Origin: Auraticoccus monumenti
GTDB taxonomy: Bacteria > Actinomycetota > Actinomycetes > Propionibacteriales > Propionibacteriaceae
DNA: 64,000 bases
Reading direction: 5' to 3'
Assembly: GCF_900101785.1 (NCBI RefSeq)
Contig: NZ_LT629688.1
Span: forward strand, 3,348,001-3,412,000
The notes beneath the pieces are model-generated. The model saw nothing but the letters and a program-made list of their open reading frames with translations, had not been told where the DNA came from and did no database searches. A program made the position numbers and the translations under genes. This document shows positions 1 to 7,878 of the stretch, piece after piece (the stretch's first letter is position 1; the number at the start of each line of letters is the position of its first letter).

Positions 1-156
1 CGGGACGACGCCCTCCTGGGCGTTGGCGATCGCCGAGGCCTCCCCGGCACCGATCCAGATCGGGAGGTAGCGGTGGCCGCCGACCTCCCGCAGCAGCACC
101 ATCGGGATGTTCTGGGGCATCTCCACCCGCACTCCCACGACGTCGAGCTCACGCAT
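1..156 (-). CDS. Bifunctional nuclease family (DUF151) protein, cut by window edge
   Basis: Only the N-terminal 52 residues lie in the window; the rest runs off the left edge. The visible part carries the family signature PIWIGAGEASAIANAQEG (about residues 32-49), typical of the DUF151/BFN fold (Rv1829-like). Members are cytoplasmic and some plant and bacterial homologues are reported nucleases; the role in actinobacteria is unclear. It follows the MerR gene in the same order as M. tuberculosis Rv1826-Rv1829. The ATG lies 6 nt after a TAGGGT hexamer, so it is probably read from a leaderless transcript separate from the upstream genes. Confidence 0.85.
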   Translation of the reverse strand, partial: MRELDVVGVRVEMPQNIPMVLLREVGGHRYLPIWIGAGEASAIANAQEGVVP

Positions 157-162
157 GCCGCA

Positions 163-168
163 ACCCTA
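163..168 (-). promoter_or_regulatory. -10 box for leaderless DUF151 transcript
   Basis: TAGGGT on the minus strand, followed by 6 nt and then the ATG at 156. No Shine-Dalgarno sequence is present. This is the arrangement expected of an actinobacterial leaderless mRNA. Confidence 0.5.
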
Positions 169-200
169 CGCCGCCACCGGAGGACGTCGCGCCCCGGTGC

Positions 201-929
201 TCAGCGGTCCATCGCGGTGCGCAGCAGCGCGGAGTGGGCGATGCCGACGAGCTTCACGACGTCGGCGGAGACGGTCCGCCCCGAGCTGCCGCGGCGCTGG
301 AACGGGGCGATGGCCTGCTCGATCAGCCCCGCCTCGCGGTCCGCGGCCATCTTGAAGGCGCGCATGTGGCGGGCGTCCATGCCGAAGTCGGCCAGCCGGC
401 GGGCCACCATGGCGATGGTCAGCGCGTCGCGGTCGTAGAAGCCGGTGCCCCGGCGGGGCACCACGATCATCTGCCGCTCCAGCTCCACCAGGGCCGCCTC
501 GCTCAGCCCGCTGCTGCGCAGCAGCTCCACCCGGGAGAGACGCAGCGGCGGCTGGGGGCGCTGCGGGCCGGGCTCCGCGGCGGCGGGGACGGAGGCCGAG
601 GCGGCGCTGACCGGTGCCTGGTCCGGCTCGGGCCCGGGCGCGGCGGGCACCGGGTGCGGGGTCTCCAGCGGCGGGGGCTGCATGCCGCGGTCCATCATGT
701 CCAGGTGCTCGCGGATCACCCGGAGCGGCAGGTAGTGGTCCTTCTGGACGCGCAGGATGTAGCGCAGCCGCTCGACGTCGCCCTCGGAGTACTTGCGGTA
801 GCCCGAGGGTGCGCGCTCCGGGCTGACCAGGCCCTCGGACTCCAGGAACCTGATCTTGGAGATGGAGACGTCGGGGAACTGGCTCTTGAGCACGGAGAGC
901 ACCTGCCCGATGCTGCGCTGGCCGGCCAT
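201..929 (-). CDS. ftsR: MerR-family transcriptional regulator (FtsR/Rv1828-like)
   Basis: A 242-residue cytoplasmic DNA-binding protein. Residues 8-75 form a MerR winged helix (SISKIRFLESEGLVSPER, then SGYRKYSEGDVERLRYIL). A Pro/Ala-rich linker follows at about 84-125, then a C-terminal helical domain (about 130-242) seen in Rv1828 and corynebacterial FtsR. FtsR activates ftsZ in Corynebacterium; transferring that role here is inference from sequence and from the gcvH-FHA-MerR-DUF151 order. No metal-binding cysteine cluster is visible, so it is not a metal sensor of the classic type. The ATG has no obvious ribosome binding site, and the gap to the FHA gene is 40 nt. Confidence 0.85.
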   Translation of the reverse strand: MAGQRSIGQVLSVLKSQFPDVSISKIRFLESEGLVSPERAPSGYRKYSEGDVERLRYILRVQKDHYLPLRVIREHLDMMDRGMQPPPLETPHPVPAAPGPEPDQAPVSAASASVPAAAEPGPQRPQPPLRLSRVELLRSSGLSEAALVELERQMIVVPRRGTGFYDRDALTIAMVARRLADFGMDARHMRAFKMAADREAGLIEQAIAPFQRRGSSGRTVSADVVKLVGIAHSALLRTAMDR

Positions 930-969
930 CAGCGGTGCACCCGTCGCACGCCGACGTCGTGCGTGTCGG

Positions 970-1515
970 TCAGGACAACCCCCGCGGGCTCGGGTGGTAG
1001 ACCATCCGGAACTTGCCGATCTGCAGCACGTCGCCGGCGTGCAGCTCCACCGGGCCCTCGATCAGGCGGCGGTTGACGTAGGTGCCGTTGAGGCTGCCCG
1101 GGTCGGTCACCACGACGGTGCCCTCGGCGCGGGCCAGGGTGACGTGGTGGCGGGAGACGGTGATGTCGTCGAGGAAGATGTCCGAGCCCGGGTGGCGCCC
1201 GACGGTCAGCCGGTCAGAGTCGATCAGGTAGCGCGAGCCGCTGCCCGGCCCCCACTGCACGATCAGCAGCGCGGAGCCGGCGGGCAGGGCCGCCACCGCG
1301 GCACGCTCGTCGTCGTCGAGCTCGGGGCCGTCGAGGTCGTCGTTCACCACGGCGATGGTCGTGGTGGTGTCGCCGCTGCTCGAGCCGCGGGGCTCGCCCG
1401 CGGGCTGCTGGCCCTCGTCGGCGGGGGCGTCGAGGCGGGTCAGCTTCTCCCCGCAGCGGGCGCAGAAGTTCGCGCCCTCGGGGTTGGCGTGACCGCACTG
1501 GTGGCAGTAGACCAT
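970..1515 (-). CDS. garA: FHA-domain regulator with N-terminal zinc ribbon (GarA/OdhI-like)
   Basis: 181 residues. The N-terminus is a zinc ribbon with CxxC pairs at 4/7 and 18/21. A low-complexity linker contains a four-threonine run (50-53), followed by a C-terminal FHA domain (about 85-175) with GRHPGSD, SRHH (121-124) and LNG (142-144) phosphothreonine-binding motifs. GarA in M. tuberculosis is phosphorylated on an ETTS motif by Ser/Thr kinases and then self-binds, controlling 2-oxoglutarate dehydrogenase and glutamate dehydrogenase. The TTTT stretch sits where that motif would be, so the same switch is likely but not shown. The start codon abuts the gcvH stop. Confidence 0.88.
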   Translation of the reverse strand: MVYCHQCGHANPEGANFCARCGEKLTRLDAPADEGQQPAGEPRGSSSGDTTTTIAVVNDDLDGPELDDDERAAVAALPAGSALLIVQWGPGSGSRYLIDSDRLTVGRHPGSDIFLDDITVSRHHVTLARAEGTVVVTDPGSLNGTYVNRRLIEGPVELHAGDVLQIGKFRMVYHPSPRGLS

Positions 1516-1902
1516 TCAGGCACCGATCTCGGAGGTGTAGGCGTCGGCGTCGAGCAGGTCGTCCACGTCGGCGTCACCGGTCAGCTCGAGCTCGAAGAGC
1601 CAGCCGTCGCCGTAGGGGTCCGAGCCCACCGTCTCCGGTGCCGCGTCCAGCTGGTCGTTGACCGCGGAGACCACACCGGGCAGCGGGGCGAAGACGTCGG
1701 AGACGCTCTTGGTGGACTCGAGCTCACCGCAGGCGTCGCCGGCCTCGACCGACTCCCCCACCGTGGGCAGCGAGACGAACACGATGTCCCCGAGCTGCTC
1801 CGCGGCGTACTCGGTGATCCCCACCCGCACCACGTTGGCGTTGCCCGCACGCACCCACTCGTGGTCGGCGGTGTACTTCAGCTCTTCGGGGAAGCCAGCC
1901 AT
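1516..1902 (-). CDS. gcvH: Glycine cleavage system H protein
   Basis: Carries the lipoyl swinging arm of the glycine cleavage complex, shuttling the aminomethyl group between the P and T proteins in the cytosol. 128 residues, the usual length; the lipoyl lysine is K65 in ELESTKSVSD. The ATG at 1902 is chosen because AAGGAG lies a few bases upstream and the protein then begins where homologues begin. An in-frame GTG at 1992 would add 30 unconserved residues, yet a TAGTCT box sits exactly 6 nt before it. Either the mRNA starts there with a 90-nt leader, or a longer form is also made. No gcvP or gcvT is in the window. Confidence 0.92.
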   Translation of the reverse strand: MAGFPEELKYTADHEWVRAGNANVVRVGITEYAAEQLGDIVFVSLPTVGESVEAGDACGELESTKSVSDVFAPLPGVVSAVNDQLDAAPETVGSDPYGDGWLFELELTGDADVDDLLDADAYTSEIGA

Positions 1903-1998
1903 CGGTGCTCCTTGGTCGCGGCGCGGGGCCATCTCGACACGGACGTCCTGCTCGTCAGCGCGGTCTGCGGCCGTGGTGCCCGGCGTGGGCACGGGCTC

Positions 1999-2004
1999 AG
2001 ACTA
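1999..2004 (-). promoter_or_regulatory. -10 box upstream of gcvH
   Basis: TAGTCT on the minus strand, 6 nt before an in-frame GTG at 1992 and about 96 nt before the preferred gcvH ATG. It separates gcvH and the genes after it from the DUF881 operon. Confidence 0.5.
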
Positions 2005-2084
2005 ACCGTGCGGTGGAGATCGAGCCACCACCGCACCCTGCGCGTCCGCGACCGGTCCGGAGGCCCCTCGCCACGCCGGTGCGG

Positions 2085-2984
2085 TCAGCGCGGCGGCACC
2101 GGCTCGGCGTGCTGGAAGGCGGTCGGGGCGCGGACGCTGTCGACCTCGACCAGCCCGAGCTGGACGACCTCGACCTGCCCCTGGACCTGGGGACCGGTGA
2201 TCTCGCTGACCAGCCCGCCGCGGAAGCGGACGGCCTCCTCCAGCGCGTGCGGGTCACCGATCGCCTCGATCACGATGGGGCTGGCGACCGGCTGCCCGTC
2301 GACCAGCAGACCGTCGGGACCGGTGCCGAACCAGGTGGAGGTCCCCACCCGGACGCTGTCGTCGATCTCGATCACCTCCGCGCCGGCGTCGCGGAGCTCC
2401 TCCACGGCGTTCAGCATCACCTGGGCGTCGACCTGGTCGAGCGGGTCCACGATCCGCAGCCGGACGCCGGGGCCCTCGGCGGGGGTGGTGCCGGCCAGGA
2501 TCGACAGCTCCTCCAGCCGCTCCCCCGCCTGCTCCCGGGCCACCCGCTGGGAGTCCGCACCGGTCTCCAGCTCGCGCCGGGTCTGCTCCAGGGTGGCCAG
2601 CTCGTCCTCCAGCCGGCGGGACTCCGCGGACAGGCCGTCGAGCAGCTGGATCAGGTCGGCGCGCCGGGCGGTGGCGTAGGTGTCGTCCGCGCTCTGGCTG
2701 CGCAGCTGCACCACCATGCCCATCGCGACCAGCCCCAGCACCAGCCCGAGCACGACCTGGTGCCGGCTGGGGCGCAGGAACGCGGCGAGCAGGGCGGCGG
2801 CCCGTCCGCGCCCGGCGGGGGCGTCGCGCTCCTCGTCGGGGTCCTGCGGGGCGGCGTCGACCTCCTGGTCGGCCACCGCGCGCTCGCGCCGGCGACGGGC
2901 CCGGCGCAGCATCGGGTCGGGACGGCGGGGACGGCTCGGGTCCACCCGGCGGGGCTCGCCCGGCGGGCGGGACGGCTCAGGCAT
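2085..2984 (-). CDS. DUF881 membrane-anchored protein (second copy)
   Basis: 299 residues from the ATG at 2984. An Arg/Pro-rich cytoplasmic head (about 1-70) is followed by one transmembrane helix (VVLGLVLGLVAMGMVVQLR, about 78-96). A coiled-coil segment follows (about 110-160), then the extracytoplasmic DUF881 domain with GPGVRLRIVDP and AGAEVIEIDD. Function is unknown; the family often sits near cell-division genes. It overlaps the sbp gene by 8 nt (shared 2977-2984) and is the last gene of the DUF881-sbp-DUF881 operon, matching M. tuberculosis Rv1823-Rv1825. An upstream in-frame start at 3050 was rejected because it lies deep inside sbp. Confidence 0.85.
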   Translation of the reverse strand: MPEPSRPPGEPRRVDPSRPRRPDPMLRRARRRRERAVADQEVDAAPQDPDEERDAPAGRGRAAALLAAFLRPSRHQVVLGLVLGLVAMGMVVQLRSQSADDTYATARRADLIQLLDGLSAESRRLEDELATLEQTRRELETGADSQRVAREQAGERLEELSILAGTTPAEGPGVRLRIVDPLDQVDAQVMLNAVEELRDAGAEVIEIDDSVRVGTSTWFGTGPDGLLVDGQPVASPIVIEAIGDPHALEEAVRFRGGLVSEITGPQVQGQVEVVQLGLVEVDSVRAPTAFQHAEPVPPR

Positions 2985-3309
2985 GGACCAGGTGCCTGCG
3001 GATCGCGGCGGCGTTGGTGAAGATGCGGATTCCCAGCACCACCACCACACCGGTGGACAGCTGCGAGCCGACGCCGATCTGGTCCCCGACCCAGACGATC
3101 AGGGCGGCGATCAGGACGTTGGAGACGAAGGAGACCACGAACACCTTGTCGGTGAAGGTGTCCTCGAGCCAGGCCCGGGCGCCGCCGAAGAGGGCGTCCA
3201 GGGCGGCCACGATGGCGATCGGCAGGTAGGGCTGGAGGAAAGCCGGCAGGGTGGGCTCCAGCAGGATCCCGAGGACGATGCCCAGGACGAGTCCGAGGAT
3301 GGCGATCAC
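2977..3309 (-). CDS. sbp: Small basic protein Sbp (DUF1290)
   Basis: 110-residue integral membrane protein with three hydrophobic segments (about 1-17, 28-45 and 57-98). It belongs to the DUF1290 family first named in Bacillus next to division genes; its biochemical role is unknown. It sits between two DUF881 genes, 6 nt after the first and overlapping the second, so the three products probably act together at the membrane. Actinobacterial genomes keep this trio in the same order. Confidence 0.88.
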   Translation of the reverse strand: MIAILGLVLGIVLGILLEPTLPAFLQPYLPIAIVAALDALFGGARAWLEDTFTDKVFVVSFVSNVLIAALIVWVGDQIGVGSQLSTGVVVVLGIRIFTNAAAIRRHLVHA

Positions 3310-3315
3310 GTGGGC

Positions 3316-4128
3316 TCAGCCCTCCTGTGCTCGGGCCTGGCGGAGCGCCAGGGTGGTGTCGGCCGGCAGCTCCAGCTCCTCGGCGGTGGAGGTGGACATG
3401 GCCACGTCGTAGTTCTGCCGCACATAGTTCCACCACTGCCCGCCCGAGGACTCGGCGAAGCGCGAGGGGAGCTGGCCGGGGTCGCCGACCGCCTCCACCC
3501 GGTAGGGCGTGGTGAGGGAGCGGTAGTCGACGGTGATGGCGTCCCCGGCACCGCGGATGGCCGTCACCGGGCTGAGCCGGTAGCCGTTCACCGCGATCGC
3601 CTCCGCCCCCGAGCTCCACAGCCCGTTCACCAGCATCTGCAGGTCCACGTCGATGATCCGCCCGTCCTCGGGACCGGTGGACCCGGGGGCGTCGTCGACC
3701 TCCAGGACCATCCCCGGTCCGCGCACCGGCACCGCGGCGGCCTCCTGCTCGGCCACGGCGAGCGCCGCCTGCAGCTGCTGGGCGGTGGTGTCCTGACCCA
3801 GCCCCTCGCTGCGGAGCCGGTTGACCTCCTCGGACTCGGTGGCGATGTCGGCCCGCAGCCGGTCCTGCTGCGTCTGCTGCTCGGCGATGCGGTCCAGCAG
3901 CTGCTGGCGCTCGACGGCCACGGCGGGCGCGCTGCGGGTGCTCTGCACGGACCCGGTGGCGAAGAGCACCCCGCACCCGACCGCGACCAGCAGCAGCGCG
4001 AGCCGCATCCGCGGCGCACGTCCGGGACGCGCGGCGACGCGGGCGTAGTCGGGGTCCAGTGGCTCGGCGAGGATCTGGTTGAGCAGGTCCATGCTGCGGT
4101 CCGGACGCCTCGGGGCTGGGGCGGACAC
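3316..4128 (-). CDS. DUF881 membrane-anchored protein (first copy)
   Basis: 270 residues from GTG at 4128. It has one membrane helix (about 43-62: LALLLVAVGCGVLFATG), a coiled coil (about 70-130), and an extracytoplasmic DUF881 domain containing GPGMVLEVDDAPG and ADTTLALRQ near the end. It is the first gene of the DUF881-sbp-DUF881 operon. The GTG is preferred over ATG 4092 because a TAGTCT -10 box lies 6 nt upstream, giving a leaderless start; no Shine-Dalgarno sequence supports either choice. Function is unknown, and a division or envelope role is only suggested by context in other species. Confidence 0.85.
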   Translation of the reverse strand: MSAPAPRRPDRSMDLLNQILAEPLDPDYARVAARPGRAPRMRLALLLVAVGCGVLFATGSVQSTRSAPAVAVERQQLLDRIAEQQTQQDRLRADIATESEEVNRLRSEGLGQDTTAQQLQAALAVAEQEAAAVPVRGPGMVLEVDDAPGSTGPEDGRIIDVDLQMLVNGLWSSGAEAIAVNGYRLSPVTAIRGAGDAITVDYRSLTTPYRVEAVGDPGQLPSRFAESSGGQWWNYVRQNYDVAMSTSTAEELELPADTTLALRQARAQEG

Positions 4129-4134
4129 CGGGTC

Positions 4135-4140
4135 AGACTA
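4135..4140 (-). promoter_or_regulatory. -10 box for leaderless DUF881 operon
   Basis: TAGTCT on the minus strand, followed by GACCCG and then GTG at 4128. Same hexamer and same 6-nt spacing as the box before gcvH. Confidence 0.55.
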
Positions 4141-4275
4141 TGCGGCTTCGGACGGCGAAGCGGTACCGACGCGGGCGGCCGGGCCCGGCCCGCACGCCCG
4201 CGACGGGACGGGGTCGCCACCCCGTGACGGGTCGAGGTCGGGTGACCGACGCGACCGGCGACTGACGCGACTGAC

Positions 4276-4390
4276 GGTCATCAGGTCAGGTCAGGTCAGG
4301 TCAGGTCAGGCCCGGCCCGGCCCGGGCAGGTCAGGTCAGGGCCGGCCAGGTCAGCGCGGTCAGGTCAGGCCCGGTCAGGTCAGGTCAGGG
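4276..4390. repeat. GGTCA pentamer repeat tract
   Basis: Runs of the 5-bp unit GGTCA (AGGTC in other phase) interrupted by CCCGG-type units. The longest uninterrupted block, at about 4281-4310, is followed by scattered copies to 4390. This is a slippage-prone simple repeat in the non-coding gap between the DUF881 operon and the end of pimA. No gene is supported anywhere in 4129-5025. Confidence 0.8.
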
Positions 4391-4406
4391 TCCGCGCGCT
4401 CTGCCG

Positions 4407-4890
4407 GGGTGGGTGCGGGTGTGGCGACGGGCTGCAGGCTGGGCCGGGAGGGCGGTGTGGTGGTGCAGAACCGGTCACCCAGCCCGACACCGTGTCCCAG
4501 GGGCGGGTGCCGTCGAGCTGGGTGACCGGTTCTGCTGCCACCTCCGCTGGTCGTGTGGCGGGCACTCGCCCAGCAGGACCAGCCCCCGGGAGGGATGCTC
4601 GACACGTCGCGCGTGACGTCTGCTGGGCGAGCGGTCCTCGCGGCACCGACGTGGGCTGCCGGGTGGGCGTGGCGACGGACGGCGGGTGGGTGGCTGCAGA
4701 ACCGGTCGCCCAGCCCGACAGCGTGCCCTCTGGGCGGGTGCCGTCGGGCTGGGTGACCGGTTCTGCTGCTCCTCCGCTGGTCGTGGAGGAACACCGGCTG
4801 GGCAGGATCGGAGTGCTGACGGAGGGGGCTCGACAGGGCACAGGGGACGTCTGCTGGGCGACGGGTCCTCGCGGCACCGGCGCGGCTCCC
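4407..4890. repeat. Two imperfect ~240-bp direct repeats, each holding a long hairpin
   Basis: Two diverged units begin near 4407 and 4654, and a third start appears near 4893 (GTGTGGCGACnGGCTG-type leader). Each unit carries a large inverted repeat. Arms 4465-4483 and 4517-4535 are perfect over 19 bp; arms 4696-4719 and 4743-4766 cover 24 bp with one mismatch. Both start GCAGAACCGGTC and end GACCGGTTCTGC, and both are followed by the shared CCTCCGCTGGTCGTG. A further shared block (GGTCCTCGCGGCACCG) ends each unit. The same hairpin termini recur near 49.9 kb. Confidence 0.85.
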
Positions 4891-4920
4891 AGGTGGGCGC
4901 CGGTGTGGCGACCGGCTGCC

Positions 4921-5019
4921 CGGTGCCCGCGGTGCCCGCGGCGGCCGCGGCGGCCGCGGTGGCCGCGGTGGCCGCGGTGGCCGCGGTGGCCGCGGCGGCC
5001 GCCATGGGGGCGGTGGCCG
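4921..5019. repeat. 9-bp GC tandem repeat (CGGTGGCCG)
   Basis: About eleven 9-bp units in register, mostly CGGTGGCCG, CGGCGGCCG or CGGTGCCCG, running up to 7 nt before the pimA stop codon. The unit length is a multiple of three, so expansion would not shift an overlapping frame, but no coding frame is supported here. Confidence 0.8.
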
Positions 5020-5025
5020 CGATGG

Positions 5026-6375
5026 TCAGGGCCGCGGTGACGTCGCAGCCTGACCGGTGGGGGCGGTGGCGGCGGAGGCGGTCGGGAGCACGCCCCGGTA
5101 GACCTGCAGGACCTGGGCGCCGATGGTGGACCAGTCGTAGCGGGCGCGCAGGGCGGCGAGGGGGTCGTCGGCCCCGGACCGCACCGCGTCCCCGGGCCCG
5201 GGCCGGACCGCGTCGGCGGTCTGGGGGATGGGGGCGTGGCGCCGGGCTCGGTCGGCTCCCCGGCCGAGGGCGACGCCGAGCGCCCGGATCAGGTCGGCGG
5301 CGTCCCCGCGCCGGAAGAAGTGGGCGTGCCGGTCCGCGGCCTCCCCCACCACGTCGACGAAGGCCGGCAGGTCGGCCGCCACCACCACCGCCCCGGCCGA
5401 GAGCGCCTCCAGCAGCACCAGCCCGAAGCTCTCCCGGTCCCGGTGCGGGGCCACGAAGACGTCGCACCAGTCCAGCAGCCGGGCCCGTTCCCCGTCGCTG
5501 ATGGCACCGAGCTCGGTCCACCCCGCGGGGAGCCGCCGGCTGCCCGAGCCGGCCACCACGACGGTGGCTCCGGGCCAGCGGGCGCGGACCCCGGGCCAGG
5601 CGGCGATCAGGACGTCGAGGCCCTTGCGTGGTTCGTCCAGCCGACCCAGGAAGGCGATCCGCGGACCGGGCACGTCGAGGCCCCCGGGACGCCAGACGCC
5701 GGGCAGCCGCTCGCGGTCGGCGTCCGGGCCGGGGGCGAAGCCGTTGCCGATCACGGTGGCGTCCAGACCGAGGTGCTCCACCACCACCCGCCGCGCCGCC
5801 TCGGACACCGCGATGGCCGCCTCCACCCGCGCCAGCCGCCCGGCCATCACCCGTCCGGCCAGCTGCATGCCGCGCGAGCGCGGGGTGGCGGTGTGGAAGG
5901 TGGCGACCACCGGCGGACCCGGGCTGCGCAGCACCTGCAGGGACGCCCCCGGGGTCAGCGGCTCGTGCACGTGCACCAGGTCGAGGTCCTCCTCGGCCAG
6001 CCAGCGCCGCACGGTGCGACCGGCGGCGAGGGACACCCGGGCGACCGAGCCGTTGTAGGCCACCGGGTGCGCCCGGCCGGTGGAGACCACCTCGGGGCAG
6101 CCGTAGCGCCGGTGCAGCTCCGGCGGGATCCGTCCGGGCGCGAGCACCTGCACCCGGTGGCCCTGCGACCCGAGCCAGGCCGCCAGCCCCAGCACGTGGT
6201 TCTGCACCCCGCCGGGGGTGTCGAAGGCGTAGGGGCAGACCAGCCCGACGTGCAGCGGCCGGAGGACGTCCGGCGGCGCCGCGGCCCCGGGCCGCTCGGT
6301 CTCGGGGCGTGACCCCTCGACCTCGGGCGGCCGAGGAACGTGGGGCGGCCCGACGACCGGCGGGTCAGGAACCAT
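5026..6375 (-). CDS. pimA: Phosphatidylinositol alpha-mannosyltransferase PimA-like (GT4)
   Basis: Transfers mannose from GDP-mannose to phosphatidylinositol on the inner membrane leaflet, the first step of PIM synthesis. 449 residues against about 380 in mycobacteria. The extra length is an unconserved Pro/Glu-rich head (1-40) and a loose Ala/Thr-rich tail. The core begins LHVGLVCPYAFDTPGGVQNH (41-60), where GGVQNH is the family N-terminal loop; it holds the GT-B donor motif RESFGLVLLEALSAG. The start overlaps the acyltransferase stop by 11 nt. A later start near residue 38 is possible. It is the last gene of a four-gene operon matching Rv2613c-pimA in M. tuberculosis. Confidence 0.9.
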   Translation of the reverse strand: MVPDPPVVGPPHVPRPPEVEGSRPETERPGAAAPPDVLRPLHVGLVCPYAFDTPGGVQNHVLGLAAWLGSQGHRVQVLAPGRIPPELHRRYGCPEVVSTGRAHPVAYNGSVARVSLAAGRTVRRWLAEEDLDLVHVHEPLTPGASLQVLRSPGPPVVATFHTATPRSRGMQLAGRVMAGRLARVEAAIAVSEAARRVVVEHLGLDATVIGNGFAPGPDADRERLPGVWRPGGLDVPGPRIAFLGRLDEPRKGLDVLIAAWPGVRARWPGATVVVAGSGSRRLPAGWTELGAISDGERARLLDWCDVFVAPHRDRESFGLVLLEALSAGAVVVAADLPAFVDVVGEAADRHAHFFRRGDAADLIRALGVALGRGADRARRHAPIPQTADAVRPGPGDAVRSGADDPLAALRARYDWSTIGAQVLQVYRGVLPTASAATAPTGQAATSPRP

Positions 6376-7267
6376 CGGCGGAGACCGGGACGGGACCGGT
6401 GAAGAAGGGCTGCATCATGTGCCAGTCCTGCGGGTGCCGGCTGGTCTCGGCGGCGAAGAAGCCGGCCAGCTGCTGGGTCATCGCGCTCAACCCGTCGCGG
6501 CCGGGGACGTGCTCCACGGGGTCGCTGAACCGCATCCGCATCCGGTCGCCCTCGTAGTGGCAGGCCAGGCCGACCAGCAGCGCGCCGCTGCGGCGGGCGA
6601 CCAGGGCAGGGCCGGGCGGCATCGCCACCGACGCGCTGCCGCCGCCGGGGACGGGCCAGTCGACGTCCAGCCCGCGCCCGGCCATCAGCCGGTCGGCCAT
6701 CAGGCAGACCACCCGTCCCCCCTCGACGGCCCGCAGCAACCGGGTCAGCACCTGGGGGTCGCGGTGGGACAACACCTCCATGCCGAGTCCGGACCGGGCC
6801 CGGGTGAACGCCTCGAACTCGGGGTCGGCCAGCTGCTCGGCCACGGTGGTGACCGGCAGGCCGGTCAGGCAGGCCCAGGCGCCGACCATGTCCCAGTTCC
6901 CCATGTGCGGCAGCGCGACCACCGCCCCGCGCGTCCGGTGCTCCCGGCGCAGCAGGGCCTCCCCGACCGGGTCGGTCAGCACCGAGGCCAGCACCCGTGA
7001 GGCCGACCATGCGGGCAGCGACAGCACCTCCAGCCAGGTGCGGGCGTAGGAGGCGAGCCCGGCCCGCACCAGGTCGTCGCCCACCGGCCGGCCGGTCACC
7101 ACCTGCAGGTTGCTCCGCAGCTGCTCCACCGGGCCGCCGCCGACCCGGGCGGCCAGCGTCGCCCCGGCGGCGGCCAGACCGGCCGAGCTGCGGCGTCCCA
7201 GCCGGGGCCCCAGCTCCCAGCCCGCGGCGAGCAGACGCCGGTTGACCGCGTCCCGGACGGTGCTCAC
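6365..7267 (-). CDS. PIM acyltransferase (PatA-like, LpxL/HtrB family)
   Basis: 300 residues. The family acyltransferase motif HxxxxD is HMGNWD (H121, D126). The gene corresponds to Rv2611c (PatA), which acylates the 6-position of mannose on PIM1 and PIM2 at the cytoplasmic membrane. The start is a GTG that overlaps the pgsA stop in GTGA (4 nt), implying translational coupling. A continuous upstream frame extends to 7957 but only as the antisense-like shadow of pgsA, so it was not used. Flanked by pgsA and pimA, its role in PIM synthesis is strongly supported by context. Confidence 0.9.
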   Translation of the reverse strand: MSTVRDAVNRRLLAAGWELGPRLGRRSSAGLAAAGATLAARVGGGPVEQLRSNLQVVTGRPVGDDLVRAGLASYARTWLEVLSLPAWSASRVLASVLTDPVGEALLRREHRTRGAVVALPHMGNWDMVGAWACLTGLPVTTVAEQLADPEFEAFTRARSGLGMEVLSHRDPQVLTRLLRAVEGGRVVCLMADRLMAGRGLDVDWPVPGGGSASVAMPPGPALVARRSGALLVGLACHYEGDRMRMRFSDPVEHVPGRDGLSAMTQQLAGFFAAETSRHPQDWHMMQPFFTGPVPVSADGS

Positions 7268-7878
7268 GCCGACCCCCCGACGTCCGGGGCGGCGGAGCGG
7301 TGCACGGCCCGCACCCGCTGCACCACGGTGACGGTGGTCAGCAGCGCCAGCAGGAGCACGCCGACGTCCAGGGCCCGCGGCACGCCGACCCCCTCCAGCA
7401 GCAGGGCGAGCAGCACCAGGACCAGACGCTCCGCCCGCGAGCCCAGCCCGGCCGTGGTGACCAGCCCGACCGACTCCGCGCGCGCCTTCACGTAGGAGGT
7501 GACCTGCGCCGCGACCAGCGCCCACAGCGCGAGCCCGGCCGACCAAGGGCGGTCGGCCAGGGCCAGGTGCAGGGCGACCCCACCGAGGACGGCCCCGTCG
7601 GCCACCCGGTCCAGGGTGGAGTCCAGGAAGGCGCCCCAGCGGGTCGGCCGTCCCGACATCCGCGCCATCTGCCCGTCCAGGCCGTCGGACATGACCAGCA
7701 GCGTCAGCAGCAGCGCCGCCTGCCAGAGCCAGCCCAGCGGCAGGAACACCACGGCCACGGCCACGGTGAGGGCGGTGCCGGTCCAGGTGACGACGTCGGG
7801 GGTGACGCCGAGACGCAGCAGCAGGGACGCCGGTGGGGCCATCGCCGCCGCCCAGCCGGAACGGAGGTGCTGCAGCAT
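7264..7878 (-). CDS. pgsA: Phosphatidylinositol phosphate synthase (CDP-alcohol phosphatidyltransferase)
   Basis: 204-residue membrane enzyme, about six helices. The full CDP-alcohol motif is present: D65, D68-G69, A72-R73, G82, D86 and D90. In actinobacteria the enzyme at this position (pgsA1/pis) joins CDP-diacylglycerol and inositol-1-phosphate to give PI phosphate, the lipid later mannosylated by PimA. Its ATG overlaps the stop of the HIT gene by one base, and its stop overlaps the acyltransferase GTG. Substrate choice (inositol phosphate rather than glycerol phosphate) is inferred from the operon. Confidence 0.9.
   Translation of the reverse strand: MLQHLRSGWAAAMAPPASLLLRLGVTPDVVTWTGTALTVAVAVVFLPLGWLWQAALLLTLLVMSDGLDGQMARMSGRPTRWGAFLDSTLDRVADGAVLGGVALHLALADRPWSAGLALWALVAAQVTSYVKARAESVGLVTTAGLGSRAERLVLVLLALLLEGVGVPRALDVGVLLLALLTTVTVVQRVRAVHRSAAPDVGGSA

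Noticed and set aside
234-2679. Long plus-strand open frames antisense to the MerR, FHA and gcvH genes
   Set aside because: High G+C makes stop codons rare on the opposite strand; products are low-complexity and the minus-strand genes have clear domains.
4276-5019. CRISPR array
   Set aside because: The repeats are simple 5- and 9-bp units or single large hairpins without regular unique spacers, and no cas genes are present.
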